Source: Solwaraspora sp. WMMA2056 (lineage in GTDB: Bacteria > Actinomycetota > Actinomycetes > Mycobacteriales > Micromonosporaceae). From it: a stretch of 64,000 bases of DNA. Below the pieces are notes generated by a model. The model did no database searches. It had not been told where the DNA came from and saw only the letters and a list, made by a program, of their open reading frames with translations. This document shows, in pieces, positions 8,308-16,879 of this stretch. Both the position numbers and the translations under genes were made by a program. Location of the stretch: positions 5,022,001 to 5,086,000 of the forward strand of contig NZ_CP128360.1 of the NCBI RefSeq assembly GCF_030345095.1. The letters run 5' to 3'. Each line of letters starts with the position of its first letter. Position 1 is the first letter of the stretch.

Positions 8308-9303
8308 TCAGCCGACCGACGGATACACGCCGGCGGCGTGCAGCACACTGTGGTTGTTCCGTCGCAACTGGGCGAATGCCTCGACTTCGTCGACGAACGT
8401 GTCGCGCTCGACACGACCGACCACGCCGGAAACGACCGCCGCGAGGTCGACGTCGGCGCGGTAGACGTACGACGCGTTGCCCTGCAGGGTGGCCTGCCAG
8501 GCGGATCCGTCACCGGTCAACCAGGCCGTGGCGACCCCACCCGGATTACGGACGGTGATCCGCTCCCCCGCGTCGGCGTGCCCCAGCCGGGACCAGACCG
8601 CCCGCGAGGCGACCACCCCCGAACCGCACGACGGGGTCAGCCCGGCCCCCCGCTCGTACGTCTGCACGTAGATCTCGTCGTCGTCGAGCGCGAACACGAA
8701 CGACAGGTTCGCCCCCCGTGGCACCACGTCCGTGGCGGCGACGATCCGCAGCCCGGTCGCGACCAGCTCGGCCTCGTCGAACTTCTCCACCACCGCGACC
8801 AGATGGTCGTTCGGTACGGCGAGCGCGGTCAACCCCAGCGTCGGGTGCAACGCCGGCACCGGCGTGTCGACGTGCGGCTGCGCCAGGGCGAGCACCGGCT
8901 CGGCCGGGTCGAAGTCCACCTTCGGCATCTCGACGGCCGTCTGCCGGACCCCTTCCGGGGTGGATTCCGCCCGCAGCACCACGAAATCGCTGCCGCCGGC
9001 CCGCACCACCGCCCGATCGGCCTCCCGGGTGTCCAGCACCAGCCGGCCGACGCAGCGCATGCCGTTGCCGCACAGCTTCGCGAACGACCCGTCCGGGTTG
9101 AAGAACGCCGCCTGCGGCACCGCCGGTGCCAGATCGACGAAGTAGACGCCGTCGCCGCCGCCGAGCGGACCGGACCGGTCACACAACTGGCGTACCAGGT
9201 GCGGCACGTCCGCGTCGGCGGCGTAGTCACCCGGCCGGCCCTCGATGACGAGGATGTCGTTCTGCGAACCGTGCGCCTTGAGGACCGGCAGGTGTGACCT
9301 CAT
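8308..9303 (-). CDS. DapF-family amino-acid epimerase, divergent
   Basis: A 331-residue cofactor-independent epimerase of the diaminopimelate-epimerase fold. Both catalytic cysteines are present: Cys78 in KLCGNGMRCVG and Cys226 in TPSCGSGVV. The substrate-loop motif FFNPDGS (68-73) and YERGAG (217-221) also fit. It departs from standard DapF at the usual GIGADG loop (here GPLGGGDGVYF) and at the usual GNPH segment (VPNDHLV), so the substrate may not be meso-diaminopimelate; a second, canonical dapF elsewhere in the genome is plausible. The start ATG at 9303 has GGGGGAG upstream; the longer frame upstream is noise. Not in a lysine operon: the neighbours are a protease and a divergent beta-propeller gene. 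Family sure, substrate unsure. Confidence 0.85.
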   Translation of the reverse strand: MRSHLPVLKAHGSQNDILVIEGRPGDYAADADVPHLVRQLCDRSGPLGGGDGVYFVDLAPAVPQAAFFNPDGSFAKLCGNGMRCVGRLVLDTREADRAVVRAGGSDFVVLRAESTPEGVRQTAVEMPKVDFDPAEPVLALAQPHVDTPVPALHPTLGLTALAVPNDHLVAVVEKFDEAELVATGLRIVAATDVVPRGANLSFVFALDDDEIYVQTYERGAGLTPSCGSGVVASRAVWSRLGHADAGERITVRNPGGVATAWLTGDGSAWQATLQGNASYVYRADVDLAAVVSGVVGRVERDTFVDEVEAFAQLRRNNHSVLHAAGVYPSVG

Positions 9304-9488
9304 CCGTACCCGCTCCCCCGCCCGCGACCCGCCGCCGCTACCGTCCGACACCGGCGACCAGTGTACGGCGACCGTACCGCCCGCCGTCCGGTGTCCGACC
9401 CGGTGAACGTCACACCAGTTCGCGCCGTGCCTTCCGGTAGGGCGTCGACCGGTCCAGGTGGTCGACCGGAACACAGGAGGCATCACCG

Positions 9489-10529
9489 ATGGTGAACCGC
9501 AGGCGTACCGCGATCGGCGTGACGGTGTCGGCGGCGGCCCTGGCCGGCGCGCTCGCGCTCGCCACCGGCCTGGCCGCCGCCGGCCAGCACGGCACCGACC
9601 CGGCCGGCACCGGCGGCGACCCGGTCGGTGCCGGCGGCGACCCGGTCGGTGCCGGCGGCGGCAGCGTCGAACTGGTCGACACGGTACGGCTGCCCGACGG
9701 GTTCGCCCCCGAAGGCATCGCGATCGACGCCGAGCGGCACACCGCGTACGTCGGATCCCTCGCCGACGGCGCGATCTTCCGCGCGGACCTGACGACCGGC
9801 GTCGGTGAGCTGATCGGCGACGCACCCGGCACTCCGTCGGTCGGCCTGGCCCTCGACGCACAGGGCCGGCTCTTCGTCGCCGGCGGCCCGGCCGGCGACG
9901 CCCGGGTGATCGACGCCGACACCGGCGACCTGCTCGCCCGCTACGACCTCGCGACCGTGCCGGAGAGCTTCGTCAACGACGTCACCGTCACCGACGCCGG
10001 CGCCTTCTTCACCGACTCCACCAACCCGGTCGTCTACCACCTGCCGACCGACGCCACCGGGGCGCTGCCCGACGCCGCGCAGGTACGCCGGATCCCGCTC
10101 ACCGGCGACATCGTCTACGACGAGGGCATCAACGCGAACGGCGTCACCGCCAGCCCCAGTGGCACAAACCTGATCATCGTGCAGTCCAACACCGGACTGC
10201 TGTTCACCGTGGACCCGGCGACCGGGGTCACCGGCCGCACCGGCGTCGTCGACGTCAACGGCGACGGGCTCCTGGTCGGCGGCGACGGGCTCCTGGTGGT
10301 CGACCAGACCCTGTTCGTCGTGCAGAACCGGGCGAACACCCTCGTCGAGCTGCAGATCAACGCCGCCGGCAGCCAGGGCGACATCGTCGGGCGGATCACC
10401 GACGAGCGGTTCGACGTGCCGACCACCGTCGCCGCCGCCGGCGACCTGCTCTACCTGCCGAACGCCCGGTTCGGCGTCGAGGTCACCCCGGAGACGACGT
10501 ACGAGGTGGTGGCGGTGCCGCGACCCTGA
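9489..10529 (+). CDS. Secreted SMP-30/gluconolactonase-like beta-propeller protein
   Basis: A 346-residue exported protein. The ATG follows AGGAGG. The signal peptide runs through ALAGALALATGLAAAG, then a low-complexity linker with the unit GGDPVGA repeated twice. The body has propeller-blade strings of the SMP-30/gluconolactonase/NHL type: GFAPEGIAIDAERHTAYVGSLADGAIFRAD, VGLALDAQGRLFVAGG, FVNDVTVTDAGAFFTDS, NGVTASPSGTNLIIVQSNTGLLFTVD, and LLYLPNARFG. Some family members are lactonases needing a metal ion; the metal ligands cannot be assigned confidently here. Monocistronic, divergent from the DapF-like gene and convergent with the esterase. Enzymatic activity is not shown by the sequence. 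Confidence 0.8.
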   Translation: MVNRRRTAIGVTVSAAALAGALALATGLAAAGQHGTDPAGTGGDPVGAGGDPVGAGGGSVELVDTVRLPDGFAPEGIAIDAERHTAYVGSLADGAIFRADLTTGVGELIGDAPGTPSVGLALDAQGRLFVAGGPAGDARVIDADTGDLLARYDLATVPESFVNDVTVTDAGAFFTDSTNPVVYHLPTDATGALPDAAQVRRIPLTGDIVYDEGINANGVTASPSGTNLIIVQSNTGLLFTVDPATGVTGRTGVVDVNGDGLLVGGDGLLVVDQTLFVVQNRANTLVELQINAAGSQGDIVGRITDERFDVPTTVAAAGDLLYLPNARFGVEVTPETTYEVVAVPRP

Positions 10530-10565
10530 CAGCAGCCACCACACACGTGACCGCCGCAGGTCGGG

Positions 10566-11684
10566 TCACCAGCGCAGCGGCAGCTCGTCCAGTACGGCAC
10601 TCAGCCGGTCGGCGAGCACCTGATGGTCGGCGACCGACGGATGCCAGTGGCAGCCGAGGGAGTCCAGGCCGGCGCTCTCGACGTACCACATCCGGACCCG
10701 GTCGTCGCCCCGGTCGGTGCGCTCGGCGACGACCTGGGTGACTGCGTCCCGGAACGCGGTGGTGTTCCACATCTCGTTTGCGGTGACCACGACCTGGGTC
10801 CGGTTGCCGTACCGGGCGCGCAACTGGTCGAGGAAGCCGTGGTACGCGTCGCGGTAGGCGGCGCTGAGCGTCTCCGGCGTCCAGGACTCGCCCGGGGCGA
10901 TGTCGGTGGAGAAGTCGTTGAGGCCGAGGCCGACCACGACGACCTGCGGCCGCCAGCTGCGCGGCGGCGACCAGACGTCGCCGTCGACGGCGAGCAGCGC
11001 CCGGTCGTAGTACGTGCGGTAGGTGGTTCCCGGTGAGTGGCCGCCGTAGTTGCGCGCCATGCCCAGGCCCGAGTACCCGTTGATCTGGTAGTCGGCGCCG
11101 TACCGGCGGGCCGTGATCGCGCCGAAGCTGCGGTCGGCGTTGGTGGTCCGGTGCACCTCGTCGCCGGTGCAGTCCCGGCTGGTCGACTCGTTGCCGTACC
11201 CGGCGGTGTGCGAGTCGCCGATGAACTCGATCTGGCGGTGCCGTGGCGCCGGTGCGGGCAGGACGGCACCACCGGGCCCCGGCACGAAACCGCCGAACCC
11301 GCTGGTCGCCCACTGGCTCTCGCTGCGCTTGACCACCCGTACGGTGTGCCGACCGGGCCGTAGCCCGTCGACCCGGTGCGTGATCGCGCCCGGCGTCACC
11401 AGGGTGGCGACGGTCCGGCCGTCGATCTGGACGTCGTAGTCGGCGTGCGGGTCGTCCAGGACGATCCCGATGCCGGTGCCCCGGAACCGGCCCTCGAAGT
11501 AGACGCCGGGCCAGCTGTACCGCGCGGTGGTGCCGTCGACGACGACCCGACCGGCTGTGTGCACCCGGTCCAGACCACCGTGCCGGTGGTCGGGGCCGCC
11601 GGGACCGGCGACCGCCGTGGTCGGCACGGTCGTCCCGAGCAGTACGGCCGCCAGCACGGCGGCCACCGGAACCCTTCGCACCAC
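10566..11684 (-). CDS. Secreted SGNH (GDSL) esterase, CE2-like
   Basis: A 372-residue secreted carbohydrate esterase. The start is GTG at 11684 (or the next codon, 11681), placed by GAGGGAGC just upstream; upstream in-frame ATGs lack a ribosome site. The signal peptide is VRRVPVAAVLAAVLLGTTVP, followed by a His/Gly-rich linker. The N-terminal half is a jelly-roll-like domain (RYSWPGVYFEGRFRGTGIGIVLDD, YDVQIDGR, HTVRVVKRSES) as in family CE2 esterases. The C-terminal SGNH hydrolase has block I FIGDSHTAGYG (Ser nucleophile), block III GLGLNDFS, and the final catalytic pair in GCHWHPS. CE2 enzymes remove acetyl groups from xylan or glucomannan. It fits with the other secreted polysaccharide-active genes nearby. 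Confident as an SGNH esterase, moderately so as CE2. Confidence 0.88.
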   Translation of the reverse strand: MVRRVPVAAVLAAVLLGTTVPTTAVAGPGGPDHRHGGLDRVHTAGRVVVDGTTARYSWPGVYFEGRFRGTGIGIVLDDPHADYDVQIDGRTVATLVTPGAITHRVDGLRPGRHTVRVVKRSESQWATSGFGGFVPGPGGAVLPAPAPRHRQIEFIGDSHTAGYGNESTSRDCTGDEVHRTTNADRSFGAITARRYGADYQINGYSGLGMARNYGGHSPGTTYRTYYDRALLAVDGDVWSPPRSWRPQVVVVGLGLNDFSTDIAPGESWTPETLSAAYRDAYHGFLDQLRARYGNRTQVVVTANEMWNTTAFRDAVTQVVAERTDRGDDRVRMWYVESAGLDSLGCHWHPSVADHQVLADRLSAVLDELPLRW

Positions 11685-11802
11685 TGAGCTCCCTCTACCA
11701 GACCCCATTGATCGACCACTGTCGACCAATCCCCGACACGGTATCATAAACGTCGATATTTTAGGGGCACGCGGCCAGGATGGATGCCTTAAGGTGCCCC
11801 GC

Positions 11803-12876
11803 ATGACGACGGCACGGGAACGGGTGGCGGCATTCTGGGATCAGCACGTGCAGCAGTGGCTCGACGGCCGCGATCCCATGGCGGATCCGCTGCCCGAGTG
11901 GTACGCGTCGTTTCAGGGCACCGGCCTGGGTGCGGTGACCCGCGACGGCTTTCCCGAGCCGTACATCGGCGATCTCACCGGCCTGGCCCCCGACGAGCCG
12001 GTCGTCGTCGTCCTCGGCCTCAATCCCGGCAAGTACTTCCCGGAGTTCCAGTCCCGGACCGGAACCTTCGCCGAGGAGATTCGACGCTACGGCTCCTACC
12101 GGTCCTGGGCCGCGAGCGGCCCCTACCTCCGGGACCCCTGGCAGACCCGGCTCGGGGACAACAAGTACTGGCGGGACCGACGCGCCTTCGCCCGCCGCTG
12201 GCTCCACGAGCCGACGCTCACCGAGCGCAACCTGCTGGTGTTCGAGTGCTACCCGTGGCATTCGACCAAGGTGACCGGCAGCATGAAGCCGCCGGCCGAC
12301 ATCATCCGACAGTTCGTGTTCGAGCCGATCGGTGAGCTGGCCACGGACCATGTCTTCGCCTTCGGCAAGCCGTGGCTCGGCGTCGCCGAGAGCCTGGACC
12401 TGCCCCCCATCGTCAAGCTCGGTCTTGGCGGCATCCCTTATGGCTCCAATGTCGGCAGCCGCGCCGTCCGGGTCTTCGCACTGCCGTCCGGGCAACGGCT
12501 CGTCGTCGAGTGGCATCTGGGAAGCTCCGGCCCGCCGAGCAGCCCCGAGACCGAACTGCTCCGGTGGGCGTTGTCCGACGACTTCCGCCCACCCGCCGGC
12601 CCGACCGCCGCGAACCCCACCCCGTCGCCCCGCCGGGGCGACGATGAGCCGCTCGGCTGGTCCCCCGACCTGCGGACCCTTGCCTGGGCCCGCGACCGAG
12701 TCTCCGCTGACGACCTGGCCAGGCTGATCACCGCCGATCTGCCGTCGCGGGCCCCGGTGCCCGACCGACTGCCCAACGACTTCTGGTTGGCCGTCGCCGA
12801 CGCCGCGTACGAGGCCACCTGGAACACCGTCATGCAAGACGCGGCACGGTACGCCGACCAGCCTGCCGAGCCGTGA
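11803..12876 (+). CDS. Cytosolic protein, possible uracil-DNA-glycosylase-like fold
   Basis: A 357-residue soluble protein, not firmly recognised. The ATG at 11803 was chosen because the product then begins MTTARERVAAFWDQHV, a plausible amphipathic helix; there is no strong Shine-Dalgarno sequence. Residues 67-76 read VVVVLGLNPG, a strand ending in a GxNPG loop like motif A of mug/TDG-type uracil-DNA glycosylases; later YPWHSTK (150-156) and a strand HVFAFGKPWLG (183-193) could be the matching core strand and loop. The C-terminal third (about 265-357) is a separate Pro-rich linker and helical tail. A DNA-repair or defence role is speculative. It precedes the SWIM gene by 61 bases on the same strand, so it may belong to that transcription unit. 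Confidence 0.6.
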   Translation: MTTARERVAAFWDQHVQQWLDGRDPMADPLPEWYASFQGTGLGAVTRDGFPEPYIGDLTGLAPDEPVVVVLGLNPGKYFPEFQSRTGTFAEEIRRYGSYRSWAASGPYLRDPWQTRLGDNKYWRDRRAFARRWLHEPTLTERNLLVFECYPWHSTKVTGSMKPPADIIRQFVFEPIGELATDHVFAFGKPWLGVAESLDLPPIVKLGLGGIPYGSNVGSRAVRVFALPSGQRLVVEWHLGSSGPPSSPETELLRWALSDDFRPPAGPTAANPTPSPRRGDDEPLGWSPDLRTLAWARDRVSADDLARLITADLPSRAPVPDRLPNDFWLAVADAAYEATWNTVMQDAARYADQPAEP

Positions 12877-12937
12877 CCGCCACGTCGACTCGCTGGTGGG
12901 CGGCGGATGTCGGTGGGCGTGGGTAACGTGCGCCGGC

Positions 12938-14272
12938 GTGAGCGCCACCGCGACGTACCAGTATCTTCGCCCCTCCGCCCTGGCCGACCGGGACCTGACC
13001 CTGCAGACCAGCGGCGGGCCGGCCGCCCACCCCCGGTTCTTCACCGGGTTCCTCACCGCGCCGACGGCTGCCGCCGCCGGGCTGCTGGCGGTCGCCGAGG
13101 TGGCCCGCACCCGCTACCACCGGCCGGTCGACCCGGCCAGCCTCGACCCGGTGGTCACCGGCAGCCGGGACCGGCTGCGGTTCGAGTCCTTCTCCGGCTG
13201 CTGCGGCGTGTACGCCCGGCTCGACGTGACCCCGGACGGGCTGGACGGTGACATCGTCGCGCACGGCACCACCAACGTCGACGTCAACCCGCCGTTGCGC
13301 GAGGCCCTGGCCCGGGTCGGCGGGCTGGACCCGCTGCACCTGTCGGTCGGCCCGGACGATGTGACGGTGTCGACCATGGATGGACAGGTCGTCGAGCGCA
13401 AGGTGCCGCTGCCGCGCCGCTGGCTGCGTGGCTTCGCCGAGGTGCAGGTGGTCGCGGCGGCGATGGGCCTACGGGCGGAGATCCCGGTCGCCGAGGCCGC
13501 GACGTTCCTGCAGCGGCTGCCCGGTGCCGCCGACCGGTCGGTGCTGTGGGCGGTGCCGGCCGGTCGGTCACTGCGGCTGACCTCCCGCGCCGCGCCCGGT
13601 GCCGGGTGCCTGGCCGGCGCCGGTCGGCTGGTCGCGCTGCGCGGCCTGCTGCGGCACGCCGTCGCGTTGCGGGTGTACGGGCCGGCGGTAGCGGCCGGTG
13701 CCGCACCGGTGGCCAGCGTCTGGGAGTTGGACCTGGGCGGGATGAGCCTGTCGCTGGCCCTGTCACCGGACCCGACTCGGGGCTTCTCCGGTGAGGGCGG
13801 CGTGCTGCGTGATCTCGCCAGTGACGACGTGACCGACGACGCCGAGCTGGTCGGTGCGCTGCTCGACTGGGAGCCGACGGTCGACGTCGACGCGTTGGCC
13901 GACGCGGCCGGCATCACCGCTCGACGGGTACGCGCGGCGCTGACTCTGCTCGGCACCGCCGGACGGGTCGGCTACGACGTCGCCCGGGCCGGCTACTTCC
14001 ACCGGGTGCTGCCCTACGACCCCGGCCGCACCGAGCGGGACAACCCTCGGCTGGCCGGTGCCCGTGCGCTGGTCGAGACCGGCGCGGTGACCGTCGACGA
14101 CGCGGGCGCGACCGTCCACCATGGCGACGAGGTGTACCGGGTACGGCGACTGCCGGAGGGCGGCCACACCTGCACCTGCGTCTGGTGGGCGCGGCACCGG
14201 GGCGGCCGGGGGCCGTGCAAACATGTCCTGGCGACCACGATGGTCACCGCACCGGTGGAGGCGACGGCGTGA
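12938..14272 (+). CDS. SWIM zinc-finger protein
   Basis: A 444-residue protein. The start is GTG at 12938, giving VSATATYQYLRPSAL. The C terminus carries a SWIM zinc finger, CTC-x-W-W-A-R-H-x(6)-PCKH (CxCx(n)CxH), at about 413-431. SWIM fingers bind DNA or partner proteins and in bacteria accompany SNF2 helicases or MoxR/VWA gene sets. The N-terminal 200 residues match the body seen in other actinobacterial SWIM proteins (SGGPAAHPRFFTGFLTAP, RFESFSGCCGVYARLD). A winged-helix-like segment lies at about 310-350 (VDVDALADAAGITARRVRAALTLLGTAGRVGYD), a second potential nucleic-acid contact. Its stop overlaps the next gene start by four bases (GTGA), so the two are coupled and probably interact. 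Confidence 0.85.
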   Translation: MSATATYQYLRPSALADRDLTLQTSGGPAAHPRFFTGFLTAPTAAAAGLLAVAEVARTRYHRPVDPASLDPVVTGSRDRLRFESFSGCCGVYARLDVTPDGLDGDIVAHGTTNVDVNPPLREALARVGGLDPLHLSVGPDDVTVSTMDGQVVERKVPLPRRWLRGFAEVQVVAAAMGLRAEIPVAEAATFLQRLPGAADRSVLWAVPAGRSLRLTSRAAPGAGCLAGAGRLVALRGLLRHAVALRVYGPAVAAGAAPVASVWELDLGGMSLSLALSPDPTRGFSGEGGVLRDLASDDVTDDAELVGALLDWEPTVDVDALADAAGITARRVRAALTLLGTAGRVGYDVARAGYFHRVLPYDPGRTERDNPRLAGARALVETGAVTVDDAGATVHHGDEVYRVRRLPEGGHTCTCVWWARHRGGRGPCKHVLATTMVTAPVEATA

Positions 14273-16857
14273 CCGACCCGCTCGACTTTCTCCACACCGG
14301 CGACATCGCCGCCGCCACGGCCACCGTCGACGGCCTCGACGAGACGCAGCGCCGCCGGCTCGGCACCGACCTGGTGGCCCACGTTCGTCGCCGCCGCGAC
14401 GAGTGGTGGAGCAGCTGGCAGGCCACCGCGCTGGCCATAGCGGCGGTCGGCTGCCTGCCGAGCGCCGCCCAGGTCGCCGAGGTGCTGGGCCGACGCAACG
14501 TCTCGCTGCGGCAGGTGCCCGCGACCCCGGTGATCGAGGTGGCCCGCCGCCGGGGCGTCACCTGGCTGGCGGATCTGGCGTACCGGCTCTGCGCGCGTGT
14601 CGACCGGTCCACGCCCGGGGACAGCTGGCGGTTCGTGGCCGACCTGCTGCACGCCGAGCAGGCACCGCCGCCGGCCGAGGACCGGTTCGTCCTCGGTTGG
14701 GCGGCGATCGTCGGTCGGCCCACCGAGGACGAACGGCGGGCCGCGCTGGTCGATCGGCTGCGCGGGGATCCCTGGCTGGATTCGCTGACACCGCGGCTGT
14801 TCGAGGTGGACGGTGTCGGCGACCAGTGGTCCTGGGCCCGGCTCCAGCAGGACGATCAGGACGGTACGGACGCGCCGCTGAAGCTGCCGGCGGCGTTGGC
14901 GCAGCTGGCCGCCGACGGCCGGCTCGACCGGTCGATGCTGCTCGACGGCACGCTCGGTCGACTGCTGCGCGGCGAACGGCCGGCCGCGCTGCGGGTCTTC
15001 GTCGCGCTGCACGAGGCGCTGGCACCGACCGTGGACGAGGTCCGTGACCGACTGCCGGCGTACCTGCGGTTGCTGGCCGACGGGCCGTCGACGGCGGCCA
15101 CGGCGGCCCAACGGAGCCTGCGCGCGGTGCCGGACATCGACCTGGATGCGCTGCTCGACACCGCACCCGCCGTCCTGGTCCGGCCGGAGAAGACCCTGGT
15201 ACGGGCCCAGCTGACCTGGCTGGACCAGACAGCCCGCCGCGACAGGGCCCAGGCGGCGCGGATCGCGCGGGTGCTGGCGGTCGCCGCCGACCACCCGGAG
15301 ATCGACATCGCCGAACGGGCGAACGCGCTCGCCGCCCGGCACGGCCACCAGGTGAGCGCACCTGCCGAGGTGCGGCACGTCGGTGACACCCTGCCCCCGG
15401 CGGGGGCGCCGCCGCCGGTGCCACCGCCGATCACCGGTCCGGACGAGTTGGCCGAGCAGGTGGCCGCGATGTTCGCCGCCGAGTGGACCGCGCCGCTGGA
15501 GCTGGAGCGGATCCTGGCCGGCGTGGTCCGGCTGGGCCGCACCGACCGGGCAGGCGTGGCGGCCGCGCTGACGCCGGTGCTCAACCGGGCGCACGCGATG
15601 GTCTGGCCGTCGCTGCCGGAAAACAGGTTCGGCGGCCTCACGGTGGTGCTGCGGGTCCTCGCCGGGGCAAGCGACCCGATCGTCGCCGGCACCGACCAGA
15701 CGGTCTCGGCCCGCGCCTGGGCGTCGCTGTCGGCGGCGTGGGGCCGGGAGCCGACCAGTGGGCAGCGGCCGGCCGACCCGCAGGGGGAAATCCTGCGCCG
15801 GCTGCTGCGGACCCGGGTGGCCGAGATCGGGCAGTTCGTCGCGGGGCACGGGACGACGGAGCGGACCGCCGGACCGACCCTGGCCACCCCGACGCTCGCC
15901 ACCGGGGCGATCGAGCCGGAGGCGTTGTTCGACCGGCTTGCCCGGCTCGACGGGCAGCCGCCGTGGCCAGCGGACCTGGCCCAGGCGTTGCTGCGGCTGC
16001 CGGCCGCCGTCGACGAGCCGTTGGCGGCGAAGGCGGCGGCGCTGGGCACCCCGGCCGGGCAGGAGTTGGCGGCCTGGCTGCGCGCCGGCGGCCTGCCCCG
16101 AGGGCACCACCGGGTGGTGACGGTGGCCCGGCGGGACCGGCACGGCGGCTACGACTACCGGCACGACCGGCTGCCGCAGCGGCGCCGACTCGTCGACGTG
16201 GCCGCGCCGCCGGGGGCCGGCGACCCGTACGGGCTGCTCGATGTGACGCCCCGACCGGTCGACGTCAGGTTGCTGCTCGACGAACGGCTCTGGCCGGCGC
16301 AGCTGCCCGGCTACCGGGGGCTGGTCGCCGCGTACACCCTGCCGTTGGTCGCCGGGTGCGCGGACCTCGACGAGCCGGGCGGCGCCGTGCTGCTGCCGAT
16401 GCTCGCCGAACGCACCGGCGCCGCCGGTCCGGCGCTGGACCTCGCGGTGGCGTACGGGCTGGCCGCCCGGCACGAGGCCGACCGGGTGGCGACCGTCGAC
16501 GCGCTGCTGATGCTGGCCGCCGACGGCGGGCTCGACCCGACGGCGGTCGGCACCCATCTGGGGTCGCTGGCCGCCGACGGGATGATCACCCTGTCCCGGG
16601 TCGTCGGGCCGCTGCGGGACGCGACCGCCGCCGGGGCGCCGCTGACCGTCTGGCGGATCCTGGCCGCCGCGCTGCCGGCGTTGCTGACCTGCCGACCCGC
16701 GCCGCGTGGCCTGCCGGACCTGCTGGCGCTGGCCGCGCAGAACGCGGCGACCACCGGTGTACGCATCGACGTGCCGGGGCTCGCCGACGTCGCCGGTCGG
16801 GGCGGGTCTAGCCGGCTGGTCACCGAAGCCCGCCGGCTTCGGGACGCGTCGGCGTGA
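14269..16857 (+). CDS. Large helical-repeat protein, SWIM-associated (DUF6493-like)
   Basis: An 862-residue soluble protein starting at the GTG that overlaps the SWIM gene stop. It is Leu/Ala-rich with repeated helix pairs (for example LDSLTPRLFEVDG, LAQLAADGRLDRSMLLDGTL, RLLRGERPAALRVFVALHEAL), suggesting a HEAT-like solenoid scaffold. No catalytic motif was seen. The middle has a Pro-rich hinge (PPAGAPPPVPPPITGP, about 377-392). The C-terminal third contains the recognisable stretch AVYGLAARHEADRV-like repeats and ends with short repeats (PDLLALAAQNAATTG). I believe this corresponds to the family annotated DUF6493, which commonly follows SWIM genes in actinomycetes. The role is unknown; a scaffold for the SWIM protein is the simplest guess. 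Confidence 0.75.
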   Translation: MTDPLDFLHTGDIAAATATVDGLDETQRRRLGTDLVAHVRRRRDEWWSSWQATALAIAAVGCLPSAAQVAEVLGRRNVSLRQVPATPVIEVARRRGVTWLADLAYRLCARVDRSTPGDSWRFVADLLHAEQAPPPAEDRFVLGWAAIVGRPTEDERRAALVDRLRGDPWLDSLTPRLFEVDGVGDQWSWARLQQDDQDGTDAPLKLPAALAQLAADGRLDRSMLLDGTLGRLLRGERPAALRVFVALHEALAPTVDEVRDRLPAYLRLLADGPSTAATAAQRSLRAVPDIDLDALLDTAPAVLVRPEKTLVRAQLTWLDQTARRDRAQAARIARVLAVAADHPEIDIAERANALAARHGHQVSAPAEVRHVGDTLPPAGAPPPVPPPITGPDELAEQVAAMFAAEWTAPLELERILAGVVRLGRTDRAGVAAALTPVLNRAHAMVWPSLPENRFGGLTVVLRVLAGASDPIVAGTDQTVSARAWASLSAAWGREPTSGQRPADPQGEILRRLLRTRVAEIGQFVAGHGTTERTAGPTLATPTLATGAIEPEALFDRLARLDGQPPWPADLAQALLRLPAAVDEPLAAKAAALGTPAGQELAAWLRAGGLPRGHHRVVTVARRDRHGGYDYRHDRLPQRRRLVDVAAPPGAGDPYGLLDVTPRPVDVRLLLDERLWPAQLPGYRGLVAAYTLPLVAGCADLDEPGGAVLLPMLAERTGAAGPALDLAVAYGLAARHEADRVATVDALLMLAADGGLDPTAVGTHLGSLAADGMITLSRVVGPLRDATAAGAPLTVWRILAAALPALLTCRPAPRGLPDLLALAAQNAATTGVRIDVPGLADVAGRGGSSRLVTEARRLRDASA

Positions 16858-16879
16858 CGCGGCAGTGGGACGGATCGGC

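Noticed and set aside
14014-16557. Leftward 847-codon frame opposite the SWIM and repeat-protein genes
   Set aside because: Gln/Arg/Pro/Gly-rich without motifs; the opposite strand has coupled genes with a recognisable SWIM finger.
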